From: Sinorhizobium medicae
GTDB lineage: Bacteria; Pseudomonadota; Alphaproteobacteria; Rhizobiales; Rhizobiaceae
DNA: 43,688 nucleotides
Assembly: GCF_007827695.1 (NCBI RefSeq)
Contig: NZ_VITA01000026.1
Coordinates: 14,047-57,734 of the forward strand
Reading direction: 5' to 3'
Translations under genes and position numbers: made by a program
The notes under the pieces: generated by a model
Database searches by the model: none
Told to the model about the DNA's origin: nothing
The model's input: the letters and a program-made list of their open reading frames with translations, nothing else
Shown: positions 32,878 to 41,085 of the stretch, one piece after another
How positions within the stretch are numbered: the stretch's first letter is position 1
How the letters are laid out: the number at the start of each line of letters is the position of its first letter

Positions 32878-34361
32878 GTGACCGAGATCTACGATACCGT
32901 GGTTGTCGGCGGCGGCATCATCGCCGCGGCGGCTGGTCAGCACCTGGCGGCGGCGGGCTATCGCACGCTGCTGGTCGAGCGCGACGACTACGGCGCGGGC
33001 ACCTCCAGCAAGACCTCGCGGTTGCAGCATTGCGGGCTCGGCTACCTTTCCGCCGCCAGCGGATCGATTGCTGCCTTTCTGGCCCACCCGCGCAGCGCGA
33101 TCGAGTGCGTCAGCCTCATGCGCCGCTCGATGCAGGGGCGGGCGGAGTTCGTGCGTTTGGCGCCCGAGCGGGTGAAGCCCGTCGCCTTCATCATTCCGCG
33201 GACGCCGGAAAACGCCATTCCCCACTGGAAAGCCCGCCTGGCTTTTCGTCTGATGACGGCAAGCGACGGCGGCAAGGTGCCGCTCAACCTTCGCATCCTT
33301 TCCGCTGAAGAGGCGCGGGCGCATCCGGCGCTTCAGGGCATGGCGGGCCTTAAAAGTATTCGGGGAGTGATGAGCTTAACCGAATACCAGTATCACTGGC
33401 CGGAGCGCATCGTGGTCGATACGGTGATGAAGGCGCGGGCGATCGGCATGGAGGCGCTGAACCATACGGCCGTGACGGGGCTGGCGCGGGAGGGTGATCT
33501 CTGGCGGGTCATTCTGACGGCCGCCGAGGGATCGCGCGATGTTCTGGCGCGTGCGGTCGTCAATTGCGCGGGCGTGTGGATCGATGAGGTCACTGCGCTG
33601 GCGGGGGCACCGCATATTCGCAAGAATACCGGCGAGAAGGGCACTAACATCGTTGTCCGCCTGCCGGAGGGCCTGCGCGGCATCGGCTTCGAGACCGTGA
33701 CGGCGGCGGGTGCACCCTTCTATCTAATCCCCTGGGGCGAGCTTCATTATGTCGGCCCGTGGGATTCTGCCTCGGATGGCAGGCCGGAAGGCTTTCGCGC
33801 GACGGAGGCGGAGATCGCCGCCATTCTCGATCAGCTCGGCCGCCTGTTCCCGAGTTTCGGCCTGAAGCGCGAGGATGTGCTCTATGCCTGGGCTGGCGTG
33901 CGGCCGCGCAGCCTTGCCAGGGACGGCAGGGGTCCGCGCCCGTCGTCCGCGAGCATGATCTCACCGATGAGGGCTTGCCTAATGTCTTCACTTTCACCGG
34001 TGGGCTGCTGATGACCCACCGTGATGCCGGGCGGCGGCTGACGCGCGCCGTTGCGCGCCGGCTAAGACCTTCCGGCCCGCCGCGCCAGCTCGATGAGCCG
34101 TCGCTGCATCTTCCGGATATGGACCAAGTCACGGAAGCCTCGGTCGCCCATGCTGTCCTCAACGAGCAGGCGCGCACGCTCTCAGATATCCTGCGCCGCC
34201 GCCTTTCCGTCGGCTGGGAGCCGGATCTCGGCCTACGCAATGTGGAAAGTGCCGCGAAGCTTGCGGCGCCGCATCTCGGCTGGACGCCTGAAGAGACGGC
34301 GGCAGAGATCGCCGATTTCATCGACGAGACGACAACCGAATTCAGTGTTCGGACATCTTAG
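32878..34361 (+). pseudogene. GlpD-like FAD-dependent oxidoreductase, frameshifted
   Basis: The first frame (GTG at 32878) reads as a DAO/GlpD-family flavoenzyme: FAD-binding YDTVVVGGGIIAAAAG, FGLKREDVLYAWAGVRPRSLARDG. It then loses sense and stops at 34011. The family sequence continues in another frame (VVREHDLTDEG, FTFTGGLLMTHRDAG, HAVLNEQARTLSDILRR) to a stop at 34361. The switch lies at the G4 run at 33929-33932; one extra G would restore one protein of about 494 residues, the normal GlpD length, including the C-terminal helical domain. The family oxidises glycerol-3-phosphate or similar with transfer to quinone or oxygen; the true substrate here is unknown. The gene may be dead, or the run may be a sequencing error. 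Confidence 0.8.
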
Positions 34362-34397
34362 CCGCCATGAAGCGGCGCGCCGACCTGCAGAATCGAA

Positions 34398-34411
34398 TGA
34401 GAACGTTCGCA
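34398..34411. promoter_or_regulatory. LacI-type operator upstream of the FrlC-like gene
   Basis: TGAGAACGTTCGCA, one base off the perfect palindrome, 48 bases upstream of the FrlC-like ATG. It is the reverse complement of the site at 32817-32830. Confidence 0.7.
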
Positions 34412-34459
34412 TAAGTAAGCTGAAGTTACCGCATCGGCGATCACTAAAGAGGACAGAAT

Positions 34460-35299
34460 ATGGCACTTGATGAGCGCAATATCAGCGTGATGAATTTTCA
34501 CTATGTGCGGCATACGATGGACCGGTTTCTGGCCGATGTCTGCGATGCCGGGGTTTCGCGTATCGAGCTTTGGGCCGCCGCGCCGCATTTCTATATCGAC
34601 GACAAGACGCTGGCCGACGCGCGGGCTCTGGGACGGAAAGTGCGTGGCATGGGCCTCAACATCGTTGCCTTCACGCCTGAGCAATGCATCTACCCGATCA
34701 ATATCTCCGCGAGGGAGCCGGAGCTGCGCGACCGCTCGCTGCGCTACTTCCTGGAGTCGATGGAATTTGCCACCGAATGCGGCGCCCCGGCGCTTCTGGT
34801 CACCGCAGGCGGCGGTTATCGCGACGAGCCGACGGAACAGGCACTGGAGCGCTGTGTCGACTCCATGGGCATCCTCTGCGACCGCGCGCAGAAACTCGGC
34901 ATCCATCTCTGGATGGAATCCCTGCCGGACTCCTTTGCCAACATCATCCGCTCGGCCCGGGAAATCCGCGAACTGATGGACAAGCTTAAGAGCCCCGCGC
35001 TTCACGCGGTCTACGACGTGGCCGGCGCGGTGATGACACATGAGACGCCGGAGGACTATTTCACCCAACTCGCCGGCCGCGTCGCGCATGTGCATTTTAC
35101 GGACTCCGATGCTGGCGGCAGCCATCTCGCCTGGGGCGACGGCGTCATCGACCTCGACAAGCTGGTCGCCTATCTGCGGAGCCAGAATTACGAAGGGTCG
35201 CTGACGGTCGAGCTGACCAACTGGAAATACAATGTCGATCCTACCCCGCCGCTGAAACAATGCATCGAGGCTATGCGCACAGCCCTCGCTAGGGCATAG
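34460..35299 (+). CDS. Sugar phosphate isomerase/epimerase, FrlC-like
   Basis: TIM-barrel epimerase of the xylose-isomerase-like family, 279 residues. Pattern close to FrlC, which epimerises psicoselysine and fructoselysine: GVSRIELWAAAPHFYIDD, NIVAFTPEQCIYPINIS, HLWMESLPDSFAN, a metal-site AVYDVAGAVMTHETP, VAHVHFTDSDAGGSHLAWGD and YEGSLTVELTN. The metal ligands Glu, Asp, His and Glu are present. AGAGGA lies 7 bases before the ATG. Together with the FrlB- and FrlD-like genes it completes an Frl-type enzyme set. It is followed 10 bases later by the flavoprotein gene. Confidence 0.86.
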   Translation: MALDERNISVMNFHYVRHTMDRFLADVCDAGVSRIELWAAAPHFYIDDKTLADARALGRKVRGMGLNIVAFTPEQCIYPINISAREPELRDRSLRYFLESMEFATECGAPALLVTAGGGYRDEPTEQALERCVDSMGILCDRAQKLGIHLWMESLPDSFANIIRSAREIRELMDKLKSPALHAVYDVAGAVMTHETPEDYFTQLAGRVAHVHFTDSDAGGSHLAWGDGVIDLDKLVAYLRSQNYEGSLTVELTNWKYNVDPTPPLKQCIEAMRTALARA

Positions 35300-35309
35300 G
35301 CAGGAGCGG

Positions 35310-37388
35310 ATGGACATGGAGGAACGAACGTCACCCGCTGCTCCTACGGACATGCCGCCCACTTCGGCGGGCAAGCCTGATCCGTTGCTGCGGCCGTTAC
35401 AGCTTGGCCAACTCACCCTGCGTAACCGGATCATGAGCACCAGCCATGAGACCGCGCTTGACGAGGGCGGTCATCCGTTGGAAGCCTATCAGCGTTATCA
35501 TGAGGAAAAGGCCAAGGGCGGGCTTGCGCTGACGATGTTCGGCGGCTCGGCGCGCATCTCCGCCGATACGAGCTGGGGCGGCACGCAGCTTGACGTGTCG
35601 AGCGATGCGATCATTCCGGTGTTCCGCGCCTTCTCCGACCGCATCCACCGTCATGGTGCGGCGCTCATGTGCCAGATTTCCCATGTCGGCCGGCGGGCGA
35701 ATGCCACGGCCGGCGCCTGGCTTCCCGCGCTCGGACCCTCCCATTCCCGCGAGGATTATAACCGCAGCTTCGCCCATGAGATGGACAGCCACGATATCGC
35801 GCGCATTGTGCGAGACTTTGGCCATGCGGCGCGACGGGCGCGCGAGGGCGGTCTCGACGGCATCGAGACGATGACCGGAGGCCACCTGATTGGGCAGTTC
35901 CTGTCGCCGATGGTCAATCGCCGCACCGATGAATTCGGCGGCTCGCTTGAAAACCGGATGCGCTTCCTGCGCATGGTCTACGAGGAGATCCGCCGAGAAG
36001 TCGGAAGCGATTATCCGGTCGGCATCCGCTACACGATCGATGAGGATCACAAGGACGGCCTGAGCTTTGCCGAGGCAGTCACCGTTGCCAACAGGCTGGA
36101 GCGGGAAGGGCTGGTCGATTTCTTCAACTGCATCTTCGGCCGGTTCGACACCCGCCTCAACCTGCTGGTCTATAACATTCCCGACATGACGGCGGCATCC
36201 GCGCCATGGCTGCGCCAAGTCGGGACGTTCAAGGCGGAAACGAGCCTGCCGGTCTTCCACGCTGCCAAGATCGCGGATGTCGCGACCGCGCGCTACGCGA
36301 TCGATGCGGGGCTGGTCGACATGGTCGGCATGACGCGTGCGCATATGGCAGATCCGCAGATCGTCAACAAACTGCGCTCGGGCAGGCAGGACCAGATCCG
36401 GCCGTGCGTCGGCGCATCGCATTGTCTCTATCGTCCGGTGCATTGCATCCACAATCCGGCAACGGGCCGCGAGACCTGGTTGCCGCAGGTGATGGGGCGC
36501 TCGGCGGATGCCGGGCGCAAGGCAGTCGTCGTGGGCGGCGGGCCAGCAGGGGTGGAGGCTGCGCGGGTGCTCGCCGAGCGAGGCCACTACGTCGTGCTCC
36601 TGGAAGCGGCGGACCGGCTTGGCGGGCAGCTCGTGCTGGCTGCAAAGGCCCGTCTCCGCCGCGACCTGATCGGCATCGTCGGCTGGCGCGTTGCCGAGCT
36701 GGAGCGCCTCGGGGTGGATGTCCGGCTCAATGTCTATGCGGAGGCGCTGGACGTTCTTGCCGACGCGCCAGATCTCGTTCTCGTCGCCACCGGCGGCATT
36801 CCGGATTTCGGGTCCGTCGGGGGAAGCGAGCTGTGCCTCAGTGTCTTCGACGCTCTTGGCAATCCCGCGCAGGTCGCGGATGACGTGCTGATCTATGACG
36901 CGACCGGGCGCCATCCCGCGCCCTCGGCCGCCGCCGAGATCGCAGCAACCGGTAGAACGGTGACTTTCGTCGCCCGCGACGCTTCCATCGCGCCGGAGAT
37001 GGAGCATCACTCGAGCATCACCTACCGCAAGGCGCTCGCCGGGCATGACGTGCGGGTCCTCTTGGAATACGAACTGGTTTCGGTGCACGCGCGGGAGGGG
37101 TGGCGCGAGGTGGTGTTGCGCCACCTCCTCACGGGCCAGGAACGCCGCGAGAGCCACGCCCAGGTCATCGTCGAGCATGGGACGGTCCCGGTGAACGACC
37201 TCTTCGACGAATTGCGGCCCCTCTCGGCGAACGATGGGATCACGGAGATCGAAAGCCTGATCGGTCCTGCGCCTCTGCGCCCCCGGCCAGCTTCCGGTTT
37301 CGAACTGCACCGGATCGGCGACGCCGTCAGCAGCCGGTCTGTTCATGCCGCCATGCTGGATGCCCTCAGACTCGGGGTGCAGTTCTGA
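35310..37388 (+). CDS. Old-Yellow-Enzyme-type NADH:flavin oxidoreductase (DgcA/N-demethylase-like)
   Basis: 692 residues in two parts. The N-terminal FMN TIM barrel (about 25-370) has LGQLTLRNRIMSTSHETAL, MCQISHVGRRANA and FLSPMVNRRTDEFGGSLENR. A cysteine cluster (RPCVGASHCLYRP then CIHNPATGRE) should hold a 4Fe-4S centre. The C-terminal half binds nucleotide (KAVVVGGGPAGVEAARVLAE). The layout matches 2,4-dienoyl-CoA reductase relatives that demethylate dimethylglycine, stachydrine or N-methylproline in soil bacteria. The first two cysteines are spaced C-x5-C as in that demethylase group, but the segment before the last Cys is shorter. The substrate is inferred only as an N-methylated or glycated amine. 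GGAG at 5 bases supports the ATG at 35310. Confidence 0.88.
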   Translation: MDMEERTSPAAPTDMPPTSAGKPDPLLRPLQLGQLTLRNRIMSTSHETALDEGGHPLEAYQRYHEEKAKGGLALTMFGGSARISADTSWGGTQLDVSSDAIIPVFRAFSDRIHRHGAALMCQISHVGRRANATAGAWLPALGPSHSREDYNRSFAHEMDSHDIARIVRDFGHAARRAREGGLDGIETMTGGHLIGQFLSPMVNRRTDEFGGSLENRMRFLRMVYEEIRREVGSDYPVGIRYTIDEDHKDGLSFAEAVTVANRLEREGLVDFFNCIFGRFDTRLNLLVYNIPDMTAASAPWLRQVGTFKAETSLPVFHAAKIADVATARYAIDAGLVDMVGMTRAHMADPQIVNKLRSGRQDQIRPCVGASHCLYRPVHCIHNPATGRETWLPQVMGRSADAGRKAVVVGGGPAGVEAARVLAERGHYVVLLEAADRLGGQLVLAAKARLRRDLIGIVGWRVAELERLGVDVRLNVYAEALDVLADAPDLVLVATGGIPDFGSVGGSELCLSVFDALGNPAQVADDVLIYDATGRHPAPSAAAEIAATGRTVTFVARDASIAPEMEHHSSITYRKALAGHDVRVLLEYELVSVHAREGWREVVLRHLLTGQERRESHAQVIVEHGTVPVNDLFDELRPLSANDGITEIESLIGPAPLRPRPASGFELHRIGDAVSSRSVHAAMLDALRLGVQF

Positions 37389-37660
37389 AGGACATGCACT
37401 GACTAGGCGAGGGCGGCGGAGGCGCGCTCGACGACTTCCGTCCGCGGGTCGATGCTGCCACTAATCGAATGGATGCTGGTACAAACTTCTAGGGCTGCTG
37501 GCCTAGCCTCTGCTGTGCTGTTGTTTTGGATCGCCCGATTAGAAGCCGACAAAGGACGCGGCCGCAGTTGCTTTTAAGGTCGTGCAAGGCTAATAATCTG
37601 GTACGCCATAATACAGTGGACCACACTGTTCTCCGCATGCGGTTAGAGGTAGGTGAGACC
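37389..37660. other. Intergenic region with possible minus-strand gene tail and GntR motif
   Basis: On the minus strand from about 37560 down to a TAG at 37403-37405 runs an open frame whose end looks like a protein tail (SISGSIDPRTEVVERASAALA up to the stop is 21 residues; the key part is DPRTEVVERASAALA). There is no start codon, so if real it is a 3' fragment left by a rearrangement. The right part holds the GntR-type motif at 37593-37609 and the promoter of the regulator. Confidence 0.3.
37593..37609 (-). promoter_or_regulatory. Probable FCD-GntR operator upstream of its own gene
   Basis: TGGTACGCCATAATA (37599-37613) read on the minus strand gives TATTATGGCGTACCAGA, matching the plus-strand site before the downstream operon (TATTATGGCATACCATA, 38647-38663) at 15 of 17 positions. 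The core TGGYRTRCCA is near-symmetric. Being about 50 bases before the regulator ATG, it suggests autoregulation. Confidence 0.6.
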
Positions 37661-38356
37661 ATGAACACTAATTTGCCGGGGACTGCCATTCGCGTAGAGC
37701 GCCCGACCAAGACTTTGAGGGAACTGGCGCTCGACAAAGTCCGGGACGCCATTGTCGACGGTTATTTCAAGCCGGGTGATCGCCTTGTCGAGCGCGATCT
37801 CTGCGCAAAACTGGGTGTCAGTCGTACGATCGTGCGAGAGGTACTGCGGCATCTTGAATCCGAGGGGCTCGTTGCGACCTTGCCGAACAAGGGGCCGATC
37901 GTTGCGCGTCTGGAGCTCAAAGAGGCAAAGCAGATCTATGAAATTCGCGCTGCTTTGGAGGGCATGGCCGCGCGGCTTTGTGCGGAGCAGCGTGACCCTG
38001 CAATTGCCGATGCCCTGCAAGCGTCCCTCGAAGACATCCGCAAAAGCTATGCTGCCAAGGATATGCCTGGCGTTCTCAGTCATACGTCCGCTTTTTACCA
38101 CACACTGTTCACCAAGGTTGAACGACACGTCGCCTGGGGGGTCGTCAACCTACTGACCGTCCGGATTAACCATCTGCGTTCGATGACGATCAAAACCAAG
38201 AACCGCAATGTCGACGGACCGGCGCAGATGGAAAGGATCGTCGAGGCGATCAGAAGGGGCGATGGCGAGGCGGCTTACCTTGCCGCGCATGATCACGTCA
38301 CCAACGCTTCTTCGATCGCCGTGGCGGTGCTCTCCGCCCAACAAACCGGCGAATAA
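37661..38356 (+). CDS. GntR-family regulator with FCD domain
   Basis: 231 residues: winged helix-turn-helix at about 17-80 (LRELALDKVRDAIVDGYFKP, ERDLCAKLGVSRTIVREVLR, HLESEGLVATLPNKGPIV) and an all-helical FCD ligand domain. The metal-binding residues usual for the domain can be placed at Asp/His positions (AFYHTLF, HDHVTNAS). The ATG at 37661 has AGGTGAG upstream; the frame is open further left but is not coding-like. The shared motif before this gene and before 38692 indicates that it controls the following catabolic operon, probably as a repressor released by the substrate or an early product. Confidence 0.9.
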   Translation: MNTNLPGTAIRVERPTKTLRELALDKVRDAIVDGYFKPGDRLVERDLCAKLGVSRTIVREVLRHLESEGLVATLPNKGPIVARLELKEAKQIYEIRAALEGMAARLCAEQRDPAIADALQASLEDIRKSYAAKDMPGVLSHTSAFYHTLFTKVERHVAWGVVNLLTVRINHLRSMTIKTKNRNVDGPAQMERIVEAIRRGDGEAAYLAAHDHVTNASSIAVAVLSAQQTGE

Positions 38357-38691
38357 GGCGAACGGCCCGCAAGTCGCGCCCGGAGTACTCTGGCGTGGGC
38401 GTATAGATGTGCGCAACTCTGTGCCCCTGCCACCATTCAGCGCAATATAGACAAAGCCTGAATTGTTCGTCTGGACGCGCCGGCCAGTCATTCGCGCCGA
38501 CGTCCTGAGGGAGATGCGGTTGTCACTCATGAGCTTCTACCGCGGCGCCGCGGCGAGGCCGTACAGCAAACCCATTCTATTTACAGCGAAAAAGTTCATC
38601 GTTGCCGGCTCGAAGGCTGGAGTGCCAAGGGCGCTTGACACTTCGATATTATGGCATACCATAGGCCATAATAGCTCAGAGAGGCGCTCCG
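38357..38691. promoter_or_regulatory. Leader region of the monooxygenase operon with GntR site
   Basis: A 335-bp gap with no gene I can support. The motif TATTATGGCATACCATA (38647-38663) lies about 30 bases upstream of the first ATG. Next to it a second arm GGCCATAATAG (38664-38674) makes a larger inverted repeat with TATTATGGC around ATACCATA. An operator at or near the transcription start is the simplest reading. Confidence 0.55.
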
Positions 38692-39294
38692 ATGACGATT
38701 CAAATCCGCAAGACACTGCTCCAGGTCGAAACGACGCTGGTCGAGGGAAACAAAGCTGCCCCCCAACCATTGAAACTCTATTCGGCGCTGGCGGTGGTCA
38801 AGAATCCGTGGGCCGGGCGGGGCTTTGTCGAGGACCTCACGCCGGAGATCCGTGCTGCAGCCCCCGCCCTCGGCGAGCTTCTGACCAAAATGATCATTGA
38901 AGCCGTTGGCTCCGGAGAAGCTGTTGAGGGCTACGGCAAGGCCGCTGTCGTCGGCCTCGTCGGCGAGATCGAACACGCGTCGGCGCTGATCCATACGTTG
39001 CGCTTCGGCAATCATTATCGCAACGCAGTAGGCGCCAAGTCCTATCTGGCCTTCTGCAATACCCGCGGCCCGGCCAATGCTCCGATCATGATCCCGCTGA
39101 TGGATAAGAACGACGAAGGCCGCCGTTCGCATTACCTGACCATCCAGACCGCCGTAGCGGATGCGCCGGCCGCCGACGAGATCGTCGTGGCACTTGGAGC
39201 ATCGGTTGGCGGGCGTCCTCACCATAGGATAGGCGACCGCTACCAGGATCTCAAAGACCTCGGCCAGGAAGTTGACAACCCGGCTGGCGTGTAA
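38692..39294 (+). CDS. Amino-acid-synthesis-family protein (AA_synth / DUF1185)
   Basis: 200 residues matching the AA_synth family: IRKTLLQVETTLVEGNKAA, LKLYSALAVVKNPWAGRGF, GYGKAAVVGLVGEIEHASA, LRFGNHYRNAVGAKSYLAF, RSHYLTIQTAVADAPAADE. The family name comes from an old complementation result, and its chemistry is not established. It is the first gene of an operon with a flavin monooxygenase pair and an aldehyde dehydrogenase, which suggests a catabolic hydrolase or ring-processing role instead. GAGAGG lies upstream of the ATG. Confidence 0.85.
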   Translation: MTIQIRKTLLQVETTLVEGNKAAPQPLKLYSALAVVKNPWAGRGFVEDLTPEIRAAAPALGELLTKMIIEAVGSGEAVEGYGKAAVVGLVGEIEHASALIHTLRFGNHYRNAVGAKSYLAFCNTRGPANAPIMIPLMDKNDEGRRSHYLTIQTAVADAPAADEIVVALGASVGGRPHHRIGDRYQDLKDLGQEVDNPAGV

Positions 39295-39313
39295 TCGAGA
39301 ACGAGGACGTCAA

Positions 39314-40153
39314 ATGCAGACGATCTCATCATCGAATGCGCGCGAGGCAGGTGCCGCTCCGCTCGCGCGCCGGACGACTGGAAGCGGAGCCGCCTATTTC
39401 GAACATGGGACAGGCGAAACGTTGATCCTCGTTCATGGCGTCGGCATGCGGCTCGAAGCCTGGACGCCGCAAATCGAGGTGTTCTCCAAAACGCACCGGG
39501 TTATCGCTGTCGACATGCCAGGGCACGGCGAGAGCGAGAGACTTTCGGCAGGCAGCACATTGAGAGATTTCGTAGCCTGGTTTGGCCGCTTTCTCGACGA
39601 TGTGAACATCACACGCGCGAATGTTGCGGGCCATTCTATGGGCGCACTCATTTCTGGCGGTGCTGCGGCAACATTCGCTCACCGGATCACGCGTGTCGCT
39701 TATCTGAATGGCGTCTACCGCCGCGATCCGGCGGCAAAGGCGGCCGTCCTGTCACGCGCGGCGGCGATCCGCAATGAGGGTCCCGATACCGAAGGCCCGT
39801 TGCTGCGATGGTTCGGAGACGACCCGCAGAGCCAGCGTGCACGGGAACTGACGCGGGCGTGGCTGGAGAGGGTTGATCCGGAAGGCTATGCCGTTGCGTA
39901 CGCTGCCTTCGCCGGTGGCGACGAGACTTACGCCGACTGCTGGCCCGCGATAACCTGCCCCGCCCTTTTTCTCACGGGCTCCGATGATCCGAATTCGACA
40001 CCGGAGATGGCCGAACAGATGGCAGCTCTGGCGCCGAACGGATGGTCCCGCATCGTCGAGGGTCACAGGCACATGGTCAATCTGACGGCTCCGGAAACCG
40101 TCAATGCGCTTATGACGGAATGGCTGGCGCGCAAGGAGGAGGAACTGGCATGA
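39314..40153 (+). CDS. Alpha/beta-fold hydrolase
   Basis: 279 residues. The oxyanion region LILVHGVGMRLEAW, PGHGES, the nucleophile elbow VAGHSMGALISGG (Ser108), a likely acid Asp in LFLTGSDDPNSTPEM and the C-terminal His in VEGHRHMVN form the standard catalytic set. It could hydrolyse an ester, amide or enol-lactone product of the monooxygenase step, as RutD is thought to assist in pyrimidine breakdown. The ATG at 39314 has GAGGA at 6 bases. It overlaps the next gene by 4 bases (ATGA). Confidence 0.88.
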   Translation: MQTISSSNAREAGAAPLARRTTGSGAAYFEHGTGETLILVHGVGMRLEAWTPQIEVFSKTHRVIAVDMPGHGESERLSAGSTLRDFVAWFGRFLDDVNITRANVAGHSMGALISGGAAATFAHRITRVAYLNGVYRRDPAAKAAVLSRAAAIRNEGPDTEGPLLRWFGDDPQSQRARELTRAWLERVDPEGYAVAYAAFAGGDETYADCWPAITCPALFLTGSDDPNSTPEMAEQMAALAPNGWSRIVEGHRHMVNLTAPETVNALMTEWLARKEEELA

Positions 40154-41085
40154 ATGTGGAAGCTTTCGACCCAAGAGCCTTGCGTGATGCGTTTGGCGCC
40201 TTCGCGACCGGCGTGACGGTGGTCACCGCGAACGATGCGGCGGGCAAGCCGATCGGCTTCACAGCCAATTCCTTCACGTCCGTGTCGCTGAGCCCGCCCC
40301 TGCTGCTCGTCTGCCTCGCGAAAACCTCGCGCAATTATGCGACGATGACCGAAACCGAGAGTTTCGCGGTCAACATACTTTCCGAGACACAGAAAGACAT
40401 CTCGAACACCTTCGCCCGCCCCGTGGAGGATCGGTTCGCTGCGATCGATTGGAGGAGGGCGCCTAATGGATCCCCGATATTCTCACAGGTGTCGGCCTGG
40501 TTCGAGTGCTCGATGCGCGATGTCATCGAAGCTGGCGACCATGTCATCATGGTCGGTCGTGTAACCGCGTTCGAAAACAGCGGCCTGAACGGTCTCGGTT
40601 ATGCACGCGGGGGCTATTTCACCCCGCAACTCGCGGCAAAGGCGGTTTCGGCGGCCGCTGGCGGAGAAATTCGCCTCGGCGCGGTGCTGGAGCGGCATGG
40701 CTCGGTGTTTCTCCTGGGCGAGGAAACCCTTTCCCTTCCGAGCTGCGCTGGCGAGGGCGGCGATCCGGCAAAGACGCTGGCGAGACATCTCGAGCAATTG
40801 ACGGGACTGAGTGTCACCATCGGCTTTCTCTATTCAGTCTATGAGGACAAGACCGACGGCCGCCAGCACATCGTTTACCACGCGCTCGCCAGCGATGGCG
40901 CGCCACGAGAAGGCAGGTTTCTGGCGCCTGCGGACGTTACCGGTGCACAATTCAGCAACGGCGCCACAGGCGATATCGTCAGCCGGTTTGTGCTCGAAAG
41001 CTCCATCGGCAATTTCGGTTTGTATTTTGGCGACGAGACCGGCGGCACGGTTCATCCGATCGCGAAAAAGGACGCACGCACATGA
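40150..41085 (+). CDS. Flavin reductase with extra C-terminal Nudix-like domain
   Basis: 311 residues. The first ~165 are a flavin reductase of the short-chain, FMN-binding type (RDAFGAFATGVTVVTAND, GFTANSFTSVSLSPPLLLVC, FAVNILSETQKDIS, ending in GGYFTPQ). It would supply reduced flavin to the luciferase-like enzyme encoded next. From about residue 175 comes a second domain (LGAVLERHGSVFLLGEETL, TLARHLEQLTGLSVTIGFLY, SVYEDKTDGRQHIVYHALA) that reads like a Nudix fold without the classical GX5EX7REUXEEXGU box. Most flavin reductases lack such an addition. ATGA overlaps at both ends show tight coupling. Confidence 0.87.
   Translation: MNVEAFDPRALRDAFGAFATGVTVVTANDAAGKPIGFTANSFTSVSLSPPLLLVCLAKTSRNYATMTETESFAVNILSETQKDISNTFARPVEDRFAAIDWRRAPNGSPIFSQVSAWFECSMRDVIEAGDHVIMVGRVTAFENSGLNGLGYARGGYFTPQLAAKAVSAAAGGEIRLGAVLERHGSVFLLGEETLSLPSCAGEGGDPAKTLARHLEQLTGLSVTIGFLYSVYEDKTDGRQHIVYHALASDGAPREGRFLAPADVTGAQFSNGATGDIVSRFVLESSIGNFGLYFGDETGGTVHPIAKKDART

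Noticed and set aside
35397..37346. 649-codon minus-strand open frame opposite the flavoprotein gene
   Set aside because: It is antisense to a gene with clear family motifs and shows no family pattern of its own; high GC makes such shadows common.
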